Origin: Sporolactobacillus shoreicorticis
GTDB lineage: Bacteria; Bacillota; Bacilli; Bacillales; Sporolactobacillaceae
DNA length: 64,000 nucleotides
Direction of reading: 5' to 3'
Assembly (NCBI RefSeq): GCF_024125445.1
Contig: NZ_JAMXWM010000008.1
Span: 1 to 64,000, forward strand
Positions 1 to 9,682 of the stretch are shown piece after piece. The notes under the pieces were generated by a model. It ran no database searches and had not been told where the DNA came from. It saw only the letters and a program-made list of their open reading frames with translations. The stretch's first letter is position 1; every line of letters starts with the position of its first letter. The translations under genes and the position numbers were made by a program.

Positions 1-91
1 GTCATCTTCTCAAAGTAGCATAAGTCTTTTTTTATTGTCCTTGACAAAGGGTACAGTTCAAAAAAAGGTATCAGGGGGCATTTTTTCCTTC

Positions 92-1693
92 TTATTTAAT
101 TGTTACGTCTTCCATTGGTTCACTGCCGGTCGGGCTTGGCGCATAACCGGAAATCGTGCTCTTGCCTACAAGTGCTGCTTTTGCATATTCAAGCGGAACC
201 CAAGGAGCATCTTCGTGAATGATCTGCTGTGCTTTTTCATAAAGAGCCGCACGTTTTGTCGTGTCTGTTTCTGTCTGTGCCTCAATAAAAATCTTGTGAA
301 GCTTATCATTCTTGTAGAAGGACAGGTTGTTGGAACCTATGCTGTCTTTATCAAGAAGTGTGTAAAGGAAGTTGTCCGGGTCGCCGTTATCGCCGATCCA
401 GCCCATCAGGTACATTGGCGCGCCGCCTTTTTGCAGCTTCTCAATGTATGAGGACCACTCAACATTTTCAATTTTTACCTTCACACCGATCTTTCCAAAG
501 CTTGCTTGAATTGCTTCGGCAGTCTTTGCCGGTTGCGGCATATAGTCACGCGGATTGGACATTGTGTAAAGTGTTGTTGTGAAGCCGTTAGGATAGCCTG
601 CTTCAGCAAGGAGCTTCTTCGCTGCCTTCAGATCATAAGGATAATCTTTGAGATCCTTGGCAAATCCAAGCAGTACCGGCGGCATCGGGTTCTTGGCCGG
701 CTGAGCTTGTCCATTGTAGAATGCCTTGTTCAATGCTTCTTTATCAACAGCCATGTTCAATGCTTGGCGAACCTTCTTGTTATTAAAAGGTTTCATCGTG
801 ACATTAAATCCGAGGTAAGCAACGTTCATCGGCGGACGATAGTAAACATGAAAATCCTTGTTGTTTTGGATGCCGCTGATATCACTTGGATTCAAGCCAT
901 CCATCAGATCAATTTCGCCGTTCTTCAGTGCGTTTAAACGTGAACTGTTATCGGGAATAACTTTAAAGACAATGGAATCCAGCTTAGGAAGACCTTTTTT
1001 CCAATAATGTTTATTTTTTTCCAATGTAATTGTGTTATTCTTTTTCCAGTTCTTAAATACATAGGCCCCGGTGCCGACCGCAGCTGACGAACCGAACTTG
1101 CTGCCGTATTTTTTAATAGCAGCCGGACTGGCAATGGCAAATGGTGACATGGCCAAGTTCTGAAGGAATGGTGCGGAAGATCTTTTCAGTGTAAATACAA
1201 CGGTGCTTTCATCCGATGCGGTAACACTTTTAATAACTAATCCGTCATCGCCCTTGTATCCGCCGAACATCGACGGGAAGTAAGCAAATTTACCGGATTT
1301 CTTGCCGTTCATCCAACGATCAAAGTTGTAGACAACAGCATCTGCATTAAAAGCAGTTCCGTCGGAGAATTTAACACCCTTGCGTAGCTTGAAGGTGTAC
1401 GTTTTGCCGTCTTTGCTGATGTCCCAACTCGTTGCAAGACTTGGCTTTACTTCAGTTGATTGATTTTTGTAATCATAGGCAACCAAAGTATCGTAAATGT
1501 TTTGTGTAACACGGAACGATTCCCCGTCTGTTACAACAGCCGGATCAAGAGACGTCGTATCGGCACCGCGGCCAAAGACGAGCGTCTTGTTACTGCCTGA
1601 TGATTGACTTGACGAACTATTGCCGCAACCCGTGAGTGCCATAGCGAGAGCCAGCACGAGAGCAACCGTCAAGCCGAAATACTTCTTCTTCAT
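92..1693 (-). CDS. Peptide ABC transporter substrate-binding lipoprotein (DppA/OppA family)
   Basis: Extracellular solute-binding protein family 5, 533 aa, the usual length for DppA/OppA. It would capture di- or oligopeptides outside the membrane and deliver them to the permeases encoded upstream. Residues 1-22 form a lipoprotein signal ending in the lipobox L-T-G-C (Cys about residue 23), followed by a Ser-rich linker. The family-5 pattern is clear: LDPAVVTDGES near the N-terminus, LRKGVKFSDGT, and VRQALNMAVDK in the middle. The start is an ATG preceded by an AAGGGGG ribosome binding site. It is the last gene of the minus-strand operon that starts near 5845; separation from dppC is about 125 bases. 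Substrate (dipeptide, oligopeptide, haem or nickel) cannot be fixed from sequence alone. Confidence 0.93.
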   Translation of the reverse strand: MKKKYFGLTVALVLALAMALTGCGNSSSSQSSGSNKTLVFGRGADTTSLDPAVVTDGESFRVTQNIYDTLVAYDYKNQSTEVKPSLATSWDISKDGKTYTFKLRKGVKFSDGTAFNADAVVYNFDRWMNGKKSGKFAYFPSMFGGYKGDDGLVIKSVTASDESTVVFTLKRSSAPFLQNLAMSPFAIASPAAIKKYGSKFGSSAAVGTGAYVFKNWKKNNTITLEKNKHYWKKGLPKLDSIVFKVIPDNSSRLNALKNGEIDLMDGLNPSDISGIQNNKDFHVYYRPPMNVAYLGFNVTMKPFNNKKVRQALNMAVDKEALNKAFYNGQAQPAKNPMPPVLLGFAKDLKDYPYDLKAAKKLLAEAGYPNGFTTTLYTMSNPRDYMPQPAKTAEAIQASFGKIGVKVKIENVEWSSYIEKLQKGGAPMYLMGWIGDNGDPDNFLYTLLDKDSIGSNNLSFYKNDKLHKIFIEAQTETDTTKRAALYEKAQQIIHEDAPWVPLEYAKAALVGKSTISGYAPSPTGSEPMEDVTIK

Positions 1694-1818
1694 AATTATC
1701 CCCCTTAAAATCTATCTATTATCTAAATCTTTCACATTGTACCTCTATTCTTTCATTGACACAACAAAAGATTAAGAAGTTGTTAAGATGGTGTTAGAAG
1801 TTTTAGAATACTTGATTT

Positions 1819-2718
1819 TCAATTTTTCATGCGTGGATCAAGTGCGTCGCGCAATCCGTCGCCAATTAAGTTAAACCCTACGACAACAAGTACAATGGCA
1901 AGTCCGGGAAAGAGAACCGTCCAAGGTGCAGTCTGGATATATTCACGCGAATCCGACAGCATCTTTCCCCATTCCGGCAACGGTGCCTGAGCTCCCATTC
2001 CGAGAAAGCCTAATCCCGCCGCATCAAGAATCGCTGTCGCAATATTTAATGTTCCCTGAACAATGATCGGCGCAACACTATTTGGGAGAACATGCTGGAA
2101 AATGATACGCGCATCGCCCATACCGATCGAGCGTGCGGCCATTACGTACTCCTCTTCCTTTACCGTAAGTACCCGCGACCTTACCAACCGTCCGAATACC
2201 GGAACATTGACGATTGCGATAGCAACAAGCGCATTATTCAGTGACGGTCCCAGAATGGCGACAATCGCAATAGACAATAGAATACTTGGAAAAGCAAGTA
2301 AAATATCGAAAATACGTGAAATAACGACATCCAGAATCTTGCCGAAATAACCGGCAACGGTTCCGAGCAGTGTTCCGACAATGATTGAGCCGATGACGGA
2401 CAAAAATCCGACACGCAGCGACAATCTGGCGCCGAATAAAATTCGGCTGAAAATATCCCGGCCGAAATCATCGGTGCCGAACCAATGAGCGGCCGAGGGC
2501 GGCAGAAGCTTATGCCCGATGTTTTGATCATTGATTCCTTGCGGTGCAATGAAATCCGCAAAAACAGCCAACAGAATAAAGAACAGAACGATGACTGTTC
2601 CCACAATCGCCGGCTTGTTTTTCCGATAGGATTTCCAAAACTCGCCAATCGCAATCGCCAAAGGACTTTTTACGTTTCGCACGGGCTGTTCGGGCTGCAC
2701 CTGTAAACCTTGTGGCAT
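1819..2718 (-). CDS. dppC: Peptide ABC transporter permease, DppC/OppC type
   Basis: Inner-membrane permease of the peptide importer, 299 aa. The N-terminal cytoplasmic stretch contains WKSYRKNKPAIVG, followed by a first transmembrane helix and the OppC_N region ending in HWFGTDDFGRDIFSR, a hallmark of this subfamily. The binding-protein-dependent transport domain follows, with the EAA-loop region AARSIGMGDARIIFQHVLPN that docks on the ATPases. The C-terminus ends in GDGLRDALDPRMK, as usual. It lies between dppB and the binding-protein gene, in the same direction, consistent with one transcript. Confidence 0.95.
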   Translation of the reverse strand: MPQGLQVQPEQPVRNVKSPLAIAIGEFWKSYRKNKPAIVGTVIVLFFILLAVFADFIAPQGINDQNIGHKLLPPSAAHWFGTDDFGRDIFSRILFGARLSLRVGFLSVIGSIIVGTLLGTVAGYFGKILDVVISRIFDILLAFPSILLSIAIVAILGPSLNNALVAIAIVNVPVFGRLVRSRVLTVKEEEYVMAARSIGMGDARIIFQHVLPNSVAPIIVQGTLNIATAILDAAGLGFLGMGAQAPLPEWGKMLSDSREYIQTAPWTVLFPGLAIVLVVVGFNLIGDGLRDALDPRMKN

Positions 2719-2804
2719 CCTTTATCCCTTCTTTCTTAATTATGATGCGCAGGATGCACCGATTAAGGCTGCCTGCTCATTTCCTGCTGCCTGAGTAGCT
2801 CCTG

Positions 2805-3809
2805 TCAACGATATTTAATCCGCGGATCAAACAATCCATAAAGGAGATCAACAATAAAGTTGACCATGACAAAAATGAAGGCAATGACAAGAATACCGGA
2901 CTGAATGACAGGATAATCACGATATTGAATCGCGTTGTAAATATACAGCCCGACTCCTGGCCATCCGAAAATCGTTTCGGTAAGAATTGCGCCGCCAAGG
3001 AGCAGCCCCGTTTGCAGTCCGATTACGGTTAAAATCGGTATGAATGCATTCTTTAATGCATATTTGTACACGATCCAAATCATCCGCTGCCCCTTCGCTT
3101 TCGCCGTGCGAATATAATCAGACTTTAAAACCTCAAGCATACTTGAGCGAGTCATTCGGGCGATGATTGCTGTTGGTATCGTTGCAAGTGCGATTGCAGG
3201 AAGAATCAGATGCCGAAGAACCATCCAAAACTGATCCAATCGTCCGCGCAGCAAAGTGTCAATTAAATAGAGGTTGGTTATGGGATCTACGCTGTTTCGA
3301 ATATCATCGCGGCCGATTGACGGCAGCCACTGCAATTTAATTGAAAAGCCCCATTGTTCGAGCAAACCAAGCCAGAACACCGGCATCGATACGCCGATCA
3401 GTGCAAGAATCATCGCTGTATAATCCAGAAATGAATTTTGTTTCCATGCACTGATAATTCCGGCATTGATTCCAACAAAAACCGCAAAAATCATTGCGAC
3501 AAACGAGAGTTCAATTGTTGCGGCCAGATGAGGCCAGATTTCACTTGCAATCGGTGAATTCGTCTGAATGGACGTACCCAAATTGCCGGTCAGAATCCCT
3601 TTTAAATAGGAAAAATATTGAACATACCACGGATTATCCAATCCAAGGGAACGATTCAGGCTGTGAATCGCTTCAGGCGTCGCCTTTGTTCCAAGAATAG
3701 TCAGCGCCGGGTTGCCTGGAATGGCATGAATGATTGCAAAAACGATTAACGTCATTCCGAGAAGAACAGGTATGAGCATAAGCAATCGTTTTATCGTGTA
3801 ATGGAACAC
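2805..3809 (-). CDS. dppB: Peptide ABC transporter permease, DppB/OppB type
   Basis: Second permease of the importer, 334 aa, with about six membrane segments. It starts with YTIKRLLMLIPVLLGMT, typical for DppB, and has the EAA-like segment RTAKAKGQRMIWIVYKYALKN that contacts the ATP-binding subunits, then the conserved ETIFGWPGVG region and a C-terminal LLYGLFDPRIKY. The start codon is GTG with AGAGGTG about 7 bases upstream. It pairs with the DppC-type permease downstream to make the translocation pore. Confidence 0.95.
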   Translation of the reverse strand: MFHYTIKRLLMLIPVLLGMTLIVFAIIHAIPGNPALTILGTKATPEAIHSLNRSLGLDNPWYVQYFSYLKGILTGNLGTSIQTNSPIASEIWPHLAATIELSFVAMIFAVFVGINAGIISAWKQNSFLDYTAMILALIGVSMPVFWLGLLEQWGFSIKLQWLPSIGRDDIRNSVDPITNLYLIDTLLRGRLDQFWMVLRHLILPAIALATIPTAIIARMTRSSMLEVLKSDYIRTAKAKGQRMIWIVYKYALKNAFIPILTVIGLQTGLLLGGAILTETIFGWPGVGLYIYNAIQYRDYPVIQSGILVIAFIFVMVNFIVDLLYGLFDPRIKYR

Positions 3810-3890
3810 GAGATTTCACCTCTCTTGTGACACACATATAGACGGTGTGCATAGTACTGCTCTTATACGTAAAATTGAATTTTGTGTTAA

Positions 3891-4859
3891 TTAATCATAT
3901 AAGTGGCAGGAGATCATTCTTCCATCATCTAAGACCTTGAAATTCGGTCTTTCCTTTGAGCAGATATCCATTGCAACCGGACAGCGGTCATGGAATGTAC
4001 ACCCTGCCGGTGGATGAGCAGGGCTCGGAACATCGCCTTCAAGAATGATGCGGTTTGTTTTTATATCCGGATCAGGAACGGGAACGGCTGATAGCAATGC
4101 CTTCGTGTACGGATGTTTGGGATCAGTGTATAAAATCTCACTCTCCGAGAGCTCGACAAGCTTCCCAAGATACATCACTCCGACACGGTCACTGATATGG
4201 CGGACAACACTCAGATCATGTGCGATAAAAATATACGTCAGGTTAAACTTCTTTTGCAGATCCTTGAGAAGATTCAAGACCTGTGATTGAACGGAAACAT
4301 CCAGCGCGGATACCGGTTCATCAGCAATGATGACTTTGGGCTGAACGGCGAGTGCGCGGGCAATACCAATTCTTTGACGCTGTCCGCCGCTGAATTGATG
4401 TGGGTACCGCTTTGCATGATACGCACTCAAGCCGACAAGTTCCAAAAGTTCTTCCACTCGTGCCTCACGCTGTTTTCGATTGCCCATTTTATGGACAATC
4501 ATTGGTTCCTCAATGATGTGACCGACCGTATGACGAGGATTGAGCGAAGCAAACGGATCTTGGAAAATCATCTGGATATCTTTCCGCGCTTTCCGCATGT
4601 CGTGCTTTGACAGTTCCATAATGTTGCGATTCTGAAAAATGATTTTTCCTTCCGTCGGTTCAATCAATCGCATGATCATTCGGCCGGTTGTGGATTTTCC
4701 GCATCCCGATTCTCCGACAATGCCTAACGTCTCGCCTTCTCGAACAGAGAAGCTCACACCGTCCACGGCACGAACAATTTCAGATACTTTTCCGAATTTT
4801 CCACCCTTGATCGGATAGTATTTTTTTAGATTTTCAACTTGTAAAAGTGCTTCGCTCAT
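3891..4859 (-). CDS. dppF: Peptide ABC transporter ATP-binding protein, DppF/OppF type
   Basis: ATPase subunit of the peptide importer, 322 aa. Walker [11 protein letters not shown]-loop [13 protein letters not shown], signature [15 protein letters not shown] and Walker [13 protein letters not shown] are all intact, so it should hydrolyse ATP. The C-terminal extension carries the oligopeptide-transporter motif with Cys-rich [14 protein letters not shown], typical of subunits that may bind a [4Fe-4S] cluster. Its ATG overlaps the dppD stop by four bases (ATGA), a sign of translational coupling; DppD and DppF normally work as a heterodimer. Confidence 0.96.
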   Translation of the reverse strand: MSEALLQVENLKKYYPIKGGKFGKVSEIVRAVDGVSFSVREGETLGIVGESGCGKSTTGRMIMRLIEPTEGKIIFQNRNIMELSKHDMRKARKDIQMIFQDPFASLNPRHTVGHIIEEPMIVHKMGNRKQREARVEELLELVGLSAYHAKRYPHQFSGGQRQRIGIARALAVQPKVIIADEPVSALDVSVQSQVLNLLKDLQKKFNLTYIFIAHDLSVVRHISDRVGVMYLGKLVELSESEILYTDPKHPYTKALLSAVPVPDPDIKTNRIILEGDVPSPAHPPAGCTFHDRCPVAMDICSKERPNFKVLDDGRMISCHLYD

Positions 4860-5845
4860 TTGCGGACTTCCTTTCTACCCTGCCCCTGATGGAGAAAGCA
4901 GCGTGATTTGTGACCGTCGCCTAATAATTCAGGCCTATTAACTTGGCATTTGTCCATAACGAATTCACATCGAGGTGCAAACAGACAGCCCTTAGTAATA
5001 GATCCCGGCTTAGGTACGCTGCCTTTAATCGTATAGAGACTGTCTTTCTTTCCATAAAGATCAGGGATGGATTTAATCAGCCCTTCCGTGTACGGATGCT
5101 CCGGATGGTTGAAAATATCCTTTACCGTTCCCTCTTCAACGATTTTACCCGCATACATAACAGCCACACGATTGCACATCTGGGCGACAACACCTAAATC
5201 ATGCGTGATCATGATAATCGCCGTATGTGTTTCTTTATTCAGCTTAACCATAAGATCAAGAATTTGCGCCTGAATCGTCACATCAAGTGCAGTGGTGGGT
5301 TCATCGGCAATCAGAACTTTTGGGTTGCAGGACATGGCCATGGCAATCATGACACGCTGTCTCATTCCCCCGGACAATTCATGCGGATATTCATCTAATA
5401 GCTCTGCTGCTCTTGGAAGTCCAACTAATTTTAATAACTCTACTGAACGCTCAATCAGCTCTTTTTTGGAAAGATGATTATGTAGTCTGATCGCTTCCAT
5501 TAATTGTTCACCAATTGTGAATACCGGATTAAGCGAGGTCATAGGCTCTTGAAAAATCATGGCAATATCATTCCCACGAAGTTTTCTCATTCTGGACTCT
5601 TTCGCATGACTGATGTCTTCACCCTTATAATAAATATGGCCGCCCACAATCTTTCCCGGAGGCGCGGGGAGCAGACCCATTATTGAAAGGGATGTTACGC
5701 TTTTTCCACAGCCAGATTCACCGACAATTCCAAGAATTTCTCCTTCGTTAACCGAGAAATCGATTCCATCAACTGCGGGTACTTCTCCGTCATCCGTGAA
5801 AAAAGAAGTTTTTAATCCTTCTACTTTCAAAATCGCTTCACTCAT
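4856..5845 (-). CDS. dppD: Peptide ABC transporter ATP-binding protein, DppD/OppD type
   Basis: First gene of the importer operon. Walker A GESGCGKS, signature [15 protein letters not shown], Walker [15 protein letters not shown] and a C-terminal Cys motif ([14 protein letters not shown]) are present. I start it at the ATG at 5845 because AAGGAGGTGAT lies just upstream; an in-frame extension to 5863 has no ribosome binding site. A -10-like TATAAT sits at 5870-5875 on the minus strand, so transcription of the whole dppDFBCA block may start here; no clear -35 hexamer was found. Confidence 0.95.
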   Translation of the reverse strand: MSEAILKVEGLKTSFFTDDGEVPAVDGIDFSVNEGEILGIVGESGCGKSVTSLSIMGLLPAPPGKIVGGHIYYKGEDISHAKESRMRKLRGNDIAMIFQEPMTSLNPVFTIGEQLMEAIRLHNHLSKKELIERSVELLKLVGLPRAAELLDEYPHELSGGMRQRVMIAMAMSCNPKVLIADEPTTALDVTIQAQILDLMVKLNKETHTAIIMITHDLGVVAQMCNRVAVMYAGKIVEEGTVKDIFNHPEHPYTEGLIKSIPDLYGKKDSLYTIKGSVPKPGSITKGCLFAPRCEFVMDKCQVNRPELLGDGHKSRCFLHQGQGRKEVRK

Positions 5846-5968
5846 TTGATCACCTCCTTGCACTTGGTTATTATACCATCTATTAAATTAATTGTAGTTT
5901 TTTTTCATGATAATGTGAGCATTTTTTACAAATAAAGTGTACTGTACGTTGTATGTGTCTAAACATAA

Positions 5969-6005
5969 GCAAAACGCCCTGTCCATGATTTGGACAAGGC
6001 GTTTT
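5969..6005 (-). terminator. Rho-independent terminator after sspE
   Basis: Inverted repeat AAAACGCC-TTGTCCA / TGGACAGGGCGTTTT with a short AATCA-type loop. It lies about 15 bases past the sspE stop on the minus strand and ends in a T run. It separates sspE from the dpp promoter. Confidence 0.8.
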
Positions 6006-6020
6006 CCGTACTTAAGGTGA

Positions 6021-6176
6021 TTACTGCTTATTTTGCTGCGACTTCTGGTTTTGCTGGCGAACTTCCTGCGCATTGGTTTCACTGCCGTATTCGCCGCTGA
6101 ACTGTCCGTTTTGAGATTGGGCATTTTGTTTCTTTACTTGTTCCACATCTGTGCCCGCATTCGTCTTCTTAGCCAT
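6021..6176 (-). CDS. sspE: Gamma-type small acid-soluble spore protein
   Basis: A 51-aa reading frame starting MAKKTNAGTDVEQVKKQN and ending in SQQNKQ. It is rich in Gln, Asn, Lys and Ser and contains the two-repeat design of gamma-type SASPs, with a GQFSGEYGSETNAQEV core that resembles the GPR protease recognition region (E-F-A-S-E-T in B. subtilis SspE). These proteins are made in the forespore and serve as an amino-acid store degraded at germination. GGAGGTGAT lies about 7 bases before the ATG. The gene sits directly downstream of mutY, as in the B. subtilis mutY-yfhS-fabL-sspE neighbourhood. This is the best evidence that the host forms endospores. Confidence 0.9.
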   Translation of the reverse strand: MAKKTNAGTDVEQVKKQNAQSQNGQFSGEYGSETNAQEVRQQNQKSQQNKQ

Positions 6177-6221
6177 TGAGTATCACCTCCACCACACTAC
6201 TGTAACCAAAAAGGTTAACTA

Positions 6222-7301
6222 TTATGTATGATTATGTCGATTATTTTTTATCCACTCAGTCACTTTCTGATGAGAAACCGGAAACGGGTAATTTTCGAGT
6301 TCGCTCAAAGCTGACCAACGCTGCCGCTCCTTCAACTTTTTACGTACGGGGCCCTGTCCTTCACGAATCGTCAATTTCCAGATTAGATGCGAGAAACGAT
6401 GGGTGTATGAAAAAGACTGCTCGACTGGCGATACCATGCAGCCATATCGATCCTGAACATAGCTTTCCTGCCGCGGCCCGGTTTCATATTCGTCAATCGC
6501 CATCATCGGGAATTGCCATAAACCGGCCAGCAATCCTTTATCAGGGCGGCGTTCAATCAGATAACGTCCCTGCTCATCCTGAATCAGCAGAACCGCATAA
6601 TGCAGCAATCTTGGCTTAGATTTCCCGCTTTTCACCGGATATTCGAGCTGCGCGCCTTCATCATAGGCAAGACAATAGCGTTGAATCGGGCATTCGGAAC
6701 AATCGGTATTTTTGGGTCGGCAGATCGTTGCGCCGATATCCATAAGTGCCTGATTAAATGCCGCAGGCTCCGTTTCAATAATTAAATCACTTGCCAGTTT
6801 TTCGAACTTCTTTCTTGTCTTTTGTTTCGCAATGTCATCGTCAATCAGAAAAACACGTGAAAGAACGCGCATCAAATTTCCGTCGATTGCCGGTTCAGGT
6901 TCATTGTACGCAATGCTCAGCAGAGCCGCGGCTGTGTAGGGACCGATACCGGTAATTGACAATAGTTCATCTTTTTGTTTCGGAAGCCTGCCGTCATATT
7001 TTTCCACCACCTCGCGAACACCATGCTGAAGATTGCGCGCACGCGAATAATAGCCCAGCCCTTCCCAGCACTTCAGTACCTCTTGTTCCGGTGCCTCAGC
7101 AAGCGCATCCGGTGTCGGAAAACGACTGATAAATTGGTTATAATAAGGAATGACCGTATTCACTTGTGTTTGTTGAAGCATTACTTCGGAAATCCAAATA
7201 TAATAAGGATTGGTTGTTTCCCGCCAAGGCAATCTGCGGCCGCGAGTGTGAAACCAATCCAGCAAGTCATGATTGAATTGCCTGATTTGTTGTGCATTCA
7301 T
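6222..7301 (-). CDS. mutY: A/G-specific adenine DNA glycosylase
   Basis: Removes adenine mispaired with 8-oxoguanine or guanine in base excision repair. The 359-aa protein shows the whole family layout: EVMLQQTQVNTVIPYY (catalytic Glu region), helix-hairpin-helix LLSITGIGPYTAAALL, catalytic Asp in AIDGNLMRVLSR, the four-cysteine [4Fe-4S] loop C-x6-C-x2-C-x5-C (CRPKNTDCSECPIQRYC), and a C-terminal NUDIX-like domain from about residue 230 that recognises 8-oxoG. Start is an ATG; upstream on the opposite strand is the YfhP-like gene, the same arrangement as in B. subtilis. Confidence 0.97.
   Translation of the reverse strand: MNAQQIRQFNHDLLDWFHTRGRRLPWRETTNPYYIWISEVMLQQTQVNTVIPYYNQFISRFPTPDALAEAPEQEVLKCWEGLGYYSRARNLQHGVREVVEKYDGRLPKQKDELLSITGIGPYTAAALLSIAYNEPEPAIDGNLMRVLSRVFLIDDDIAKQKTRKKFEKLASDLIIETEPAAFNQALMDIGATICRPKNTDCSECPIQRYCLAYDEGAQLEYPVKSGKSKPRLLHYAVLLIQDEQGRYLIERRPDKGLLAGLWQFPMMAIDEYETGPRQESYVQDRYGCMVSPVEQSFSYTHRFSHLIWKLTIREGQGPVRKKLKERQRWSALSELENYPFPVSHQKVTEWIKNNRHNHT
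6224..6254 (-). promoter_or_regulatory. Candidate sigma-G promoter of sspE
   Basis: On the minus strand a -35 like TGGATA (6249-6254) and a -10 like CATACAT (6224-6230) are separated by 18 bases, close to the forespore sigma-G consensus (TGAATA, CATACTA). The site overlaps the 3' end of mutY. Assignment is by pattern only. Confidence 0.45.
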
Positions 7302-7456
7302 TATTGTTCAACCTTTCATAGATCATTTTTCATCTAAATTGACATAAATATCCCTTTCATTATCCTTGATTTTGTGTGACAATGAAAGAAGATTAACTTG
7401 ATCTAAGTTGCCATTGAAAAAAGAAGCTTTGTTCAAAAGGGAGGACAATCTTTTTC

Positions 7457-8446
7457 ATGGATACAGCGACACATATTGTTATGGGATTCGGGTTAGCAGG
7501 ATTGGCAACACTCGATCCGATCGTCGCGCAAAATCCGCTGACTTACCAGGCGGTAGTGATCGGCGCTGTTGCGGGTTCAGTAATTCCTGACATTGACACG
7601 GTTTTGAAGTTAAAGAACAATGCTGCGTATATTCGCAATCATCGCGGCATGACACACTCACTTCCGGCAACATTGCTTTGGCCGTTTCTTTTGACCGCAA
7701 TTATCCTTGCACTTGTTCCCGGTTCAAACGTGAGTCATCTGCTGATGTGGACACTTGCAGCCGTTTCCATTCACGTCTTTGTCGACATTTTCAATGCGTA
7801 TGGAACTCAGGCCGCACGTCCATTTACAGAAAAGTGGGTTGCATTAGGGACCATCAATATTTTTGATCCGTTCATTTTTATGATGCATCTTATCGGTTTC
7901 GCCATTTGGCTGACTCTTGGGCATGCGGGGATTACGTTCATTATGGTTTATGCAACGATTTCCATTTATTATGTCCTGCGCGGCTTCTACCACAGACACA
8001 TTATTAAGTATGTAAAGACCCAATTGCCCGGACTGTCTAAGGTTTATTTGTCGCCAACCATGCGCTGGTCTCATTACCATTTGGCGGCGGAAAGCGAAAA
8101 TTACTTTTATGTCGGCAAAGTGAACGGCAAAAAACTGCATTTGATTGATCGCTTTGAACGAACACCGATTGACTTTAACAATCAAATGATTAAGGCAGCG
8201 GCTGAAGACAAAAATGTGCGTGCCTTCCTCTCTTTCTCACCAATTTATCATTGGTCAATCGCACAGAGAAACGGCAGATACGTCATTCAATTTACTGATC
8301 TGAGATATTACTCAAAAGGTACTTATCCGTTTACCGCAACGGTTTGGCTCGATAAAAACTTATTTGTGCAAAGTTCCTATACAGGCTGGGTATTCAGCGA
8401 ACAAAAATTGCGTAAGAAACTCGTGTTAGCGCGTATGAATTCATAA
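7457..8446 (+). CDS. yfhP: Membrane-bound metal-dependent hydrolase, YfhP/YdjM family
   Basis: A 329-aa membrane protein with the YdjM-family motif set: MDTATHIVMGFGLAG at the start, GSVIPDIDT and NHRGMTHSLPA, which supply His and Asp residues thought to bind metal. Hydrophobic segments follow at about residues 70-95, 125-150 and 155-175; the C-terminal half is soluble. Biochemical role is not known. The start follows GGGAGGACAAT. Divergent from mutY, matching the yfhP-mutY pair of B. subtilis, which supports the name. Confidence 0.85.
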   Translation: MDTATHIVMGFGLAGLATLDPIVAQNPLTYQAVVIGAVAGSVIPDIDTVLKLKNNAAYIRNHRGMTHSLPATLLWPFLLTAIILALVPGSNVSHLLMWTLAAVSIHVFVDIFNAYGTQAARPFTEKWVALGTINIFDPFIFMMHLIGFAIWLTLGHAGITFIMVYATISIYYVLRGFYHRHIIKYVKTQLPGLSKVYLSPTMRWSHYHLAAESENYFYVGKVNGKKLHLIDRFERTPIDFNNQMIKAAAEDKNVRAFLSFSPIYHWSIAQRNGRYVIQFTDLRYYSKGTYPFTATVWLDKNLFVQSSYTGWVFSEQKLRKKLVLARMNS

Positions 8447-8472
8447 TCTGAATACCTGCTGCAGAATGAAAT

Positions 8473-8506
8473 AACAAGGGCACCTCAATAACAGGTGCCC
8501 TTGTTT
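8473..8506 (+). terminator. Rho-independent terminator after yfhP
   Basis: Stem AACAAGGGCACCT / AGGTGCCCTTGTT with a 7-base loop followed by TTG. It lies 27 bases past the yfhP stop. The stem is near symmetric and may also serve the convergent recX transcript. The stretch from 8507 to 8697 holds no gene I can support. Confidence 0.85.
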
Positions 8507-8697
8507 GACAGAAAACAAGTATAAAGATTAGCAAGAGCAGCATCAGTGATCCGGCGAATAAAGGAGCTTTCGTTAATTGTAAAAGGAAGCTTCTTTCTGC
8601 ACTTTACCGGACACGCCAAGCTATCTATGAACGTCGTGACAGCGACTTTGGCTTCGCATTATGTAAAGGCGGAGCCAAATTTTCTAAAAATTGAAGC

Positions 8698-9519
8698 TCA
8701 TTCCTCATTAATGCCATGAATTCGTTCGCTTAAGAACGAATCAATGGCATCAAGTGGAAATCCTTTATGATAGAGATAATTCTTTACTTTCTGCGCAAAT
8801 GCTCTTCCGGAGAATTTCTTGTATTTCCGCATTGCTTTTTCTGCCTGATGAGCCAGAGCATTCTTTTCATTTTCCTCAAGAAATTCTGTGATTTCACTGA
8901 GAACCTCTTCGCTGATCTCTCGAGCATAGCCTCTTTGCATGAGCAGTCTGGCAAGCACCAGACGTGCTTCTGCTTTCGACTTCTTATTTTTAACCGAGGA
9001 TGTCTGTTTTGCCAAGTATTTTCGCGCATGCTCAATCTGATCTTCAAGTGGAAAAAGATTTTCGGCATGTGAGGCGATCTCTTGCGGAACTCCTGACTGC
9101 AGCAGTTCACGATAAATGAGCTGCGGTCCTTTTGTCGAAGTCTGAATGCGTGTGCGCACAAATGAGGCAGCAAAAACCTCATCGTCAAGCAGCTTCTCTT
9201 TTTTCAAGCGCTGAATTGCATAGGAAATCTGCTGCGCACCAAATTGCTTTTTCTCCAAATATTGCTTCATCTCGGACACACTGTGCATGCGATAAGAAAG
9301 ATAGCGCAGCGCTGCATGATAGGCAAGAACACCTGATGCCTCGCGTTGAAGACGTCCAAGCTGCTCCGGCGTTAATTCCAGCCCCTTGCGCAGCTCTTCG
9401 CGTACGAGTATATCTTCATGAATGGTAAAACTTTTCTCGACTCCGTCTGTTTCCGCAATTTCCACAGAAAAAAAGCCGCGGTCTTGTTCGTTCGTCCGTA
9501 TCCTGGTGATAATCGCCAT
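8698..9519 (-). CDS. recX: Recombination regulator RecX
   Basis: RecX binds RecA filaments and modulates recombination. The 273-aa protein is in the longer range found in Bacillales. It has the tandem three-helix repeats: YHAALRYLSYRMHSVSEMKQYL, then AIQRLKKEKLLDDEVFAASFVRTR, and later FLEENEKNALAHQAEKAMRKY repeats. The ATG at 9519 has GGAGGATTGATCG directly upstream. It lies next to yfhP and mutY as in B. subtilis (yfhG). Confidence 0.93.
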   Translation of the reverse strand: MAIITRIRTNEQDRGFFSVEIAETDGVEKSFTIHEDILVREELRKGLELTPEQLGRLQREASGVLAYHAALRYLSYRMHSVSEMKQYLEKKQFGAQQISYAIQRLKKEKLLDDEVFAASFVRTRIQTSTKGPQLIYRELLQSGVPQEIASHAENLFPLEDQIEHARKYLAKQTSSVKNKKSKAEARLVLARLLMQRGYAREISEEVLSEITEFLEENEKNALAHQAEKAMRKYKKFSGRAFAQKVKNYLYHKGFPLDAIDSFLSERIHGINEE

Positions 9520-9682
9520 CGATCAATCCTCCAGCACTTTTATCAATATAATAGCATAAACAAATGCCTGCGCATTAAAAAATATGATCCTTCATTAAAA
9601 AAATCGCAGATTATTTCGATTATAAGATAAGCTGGACAAAGGAGCCTCGCATTGTGCATCGCTCGGTAAAGCCAGATTTTTG

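Noticed and set aside
1-91. Terminator after the peptide-binding protein gene
   Set aside because: T-rich but no stem of useful length could be found; the real one may lie outside the window.
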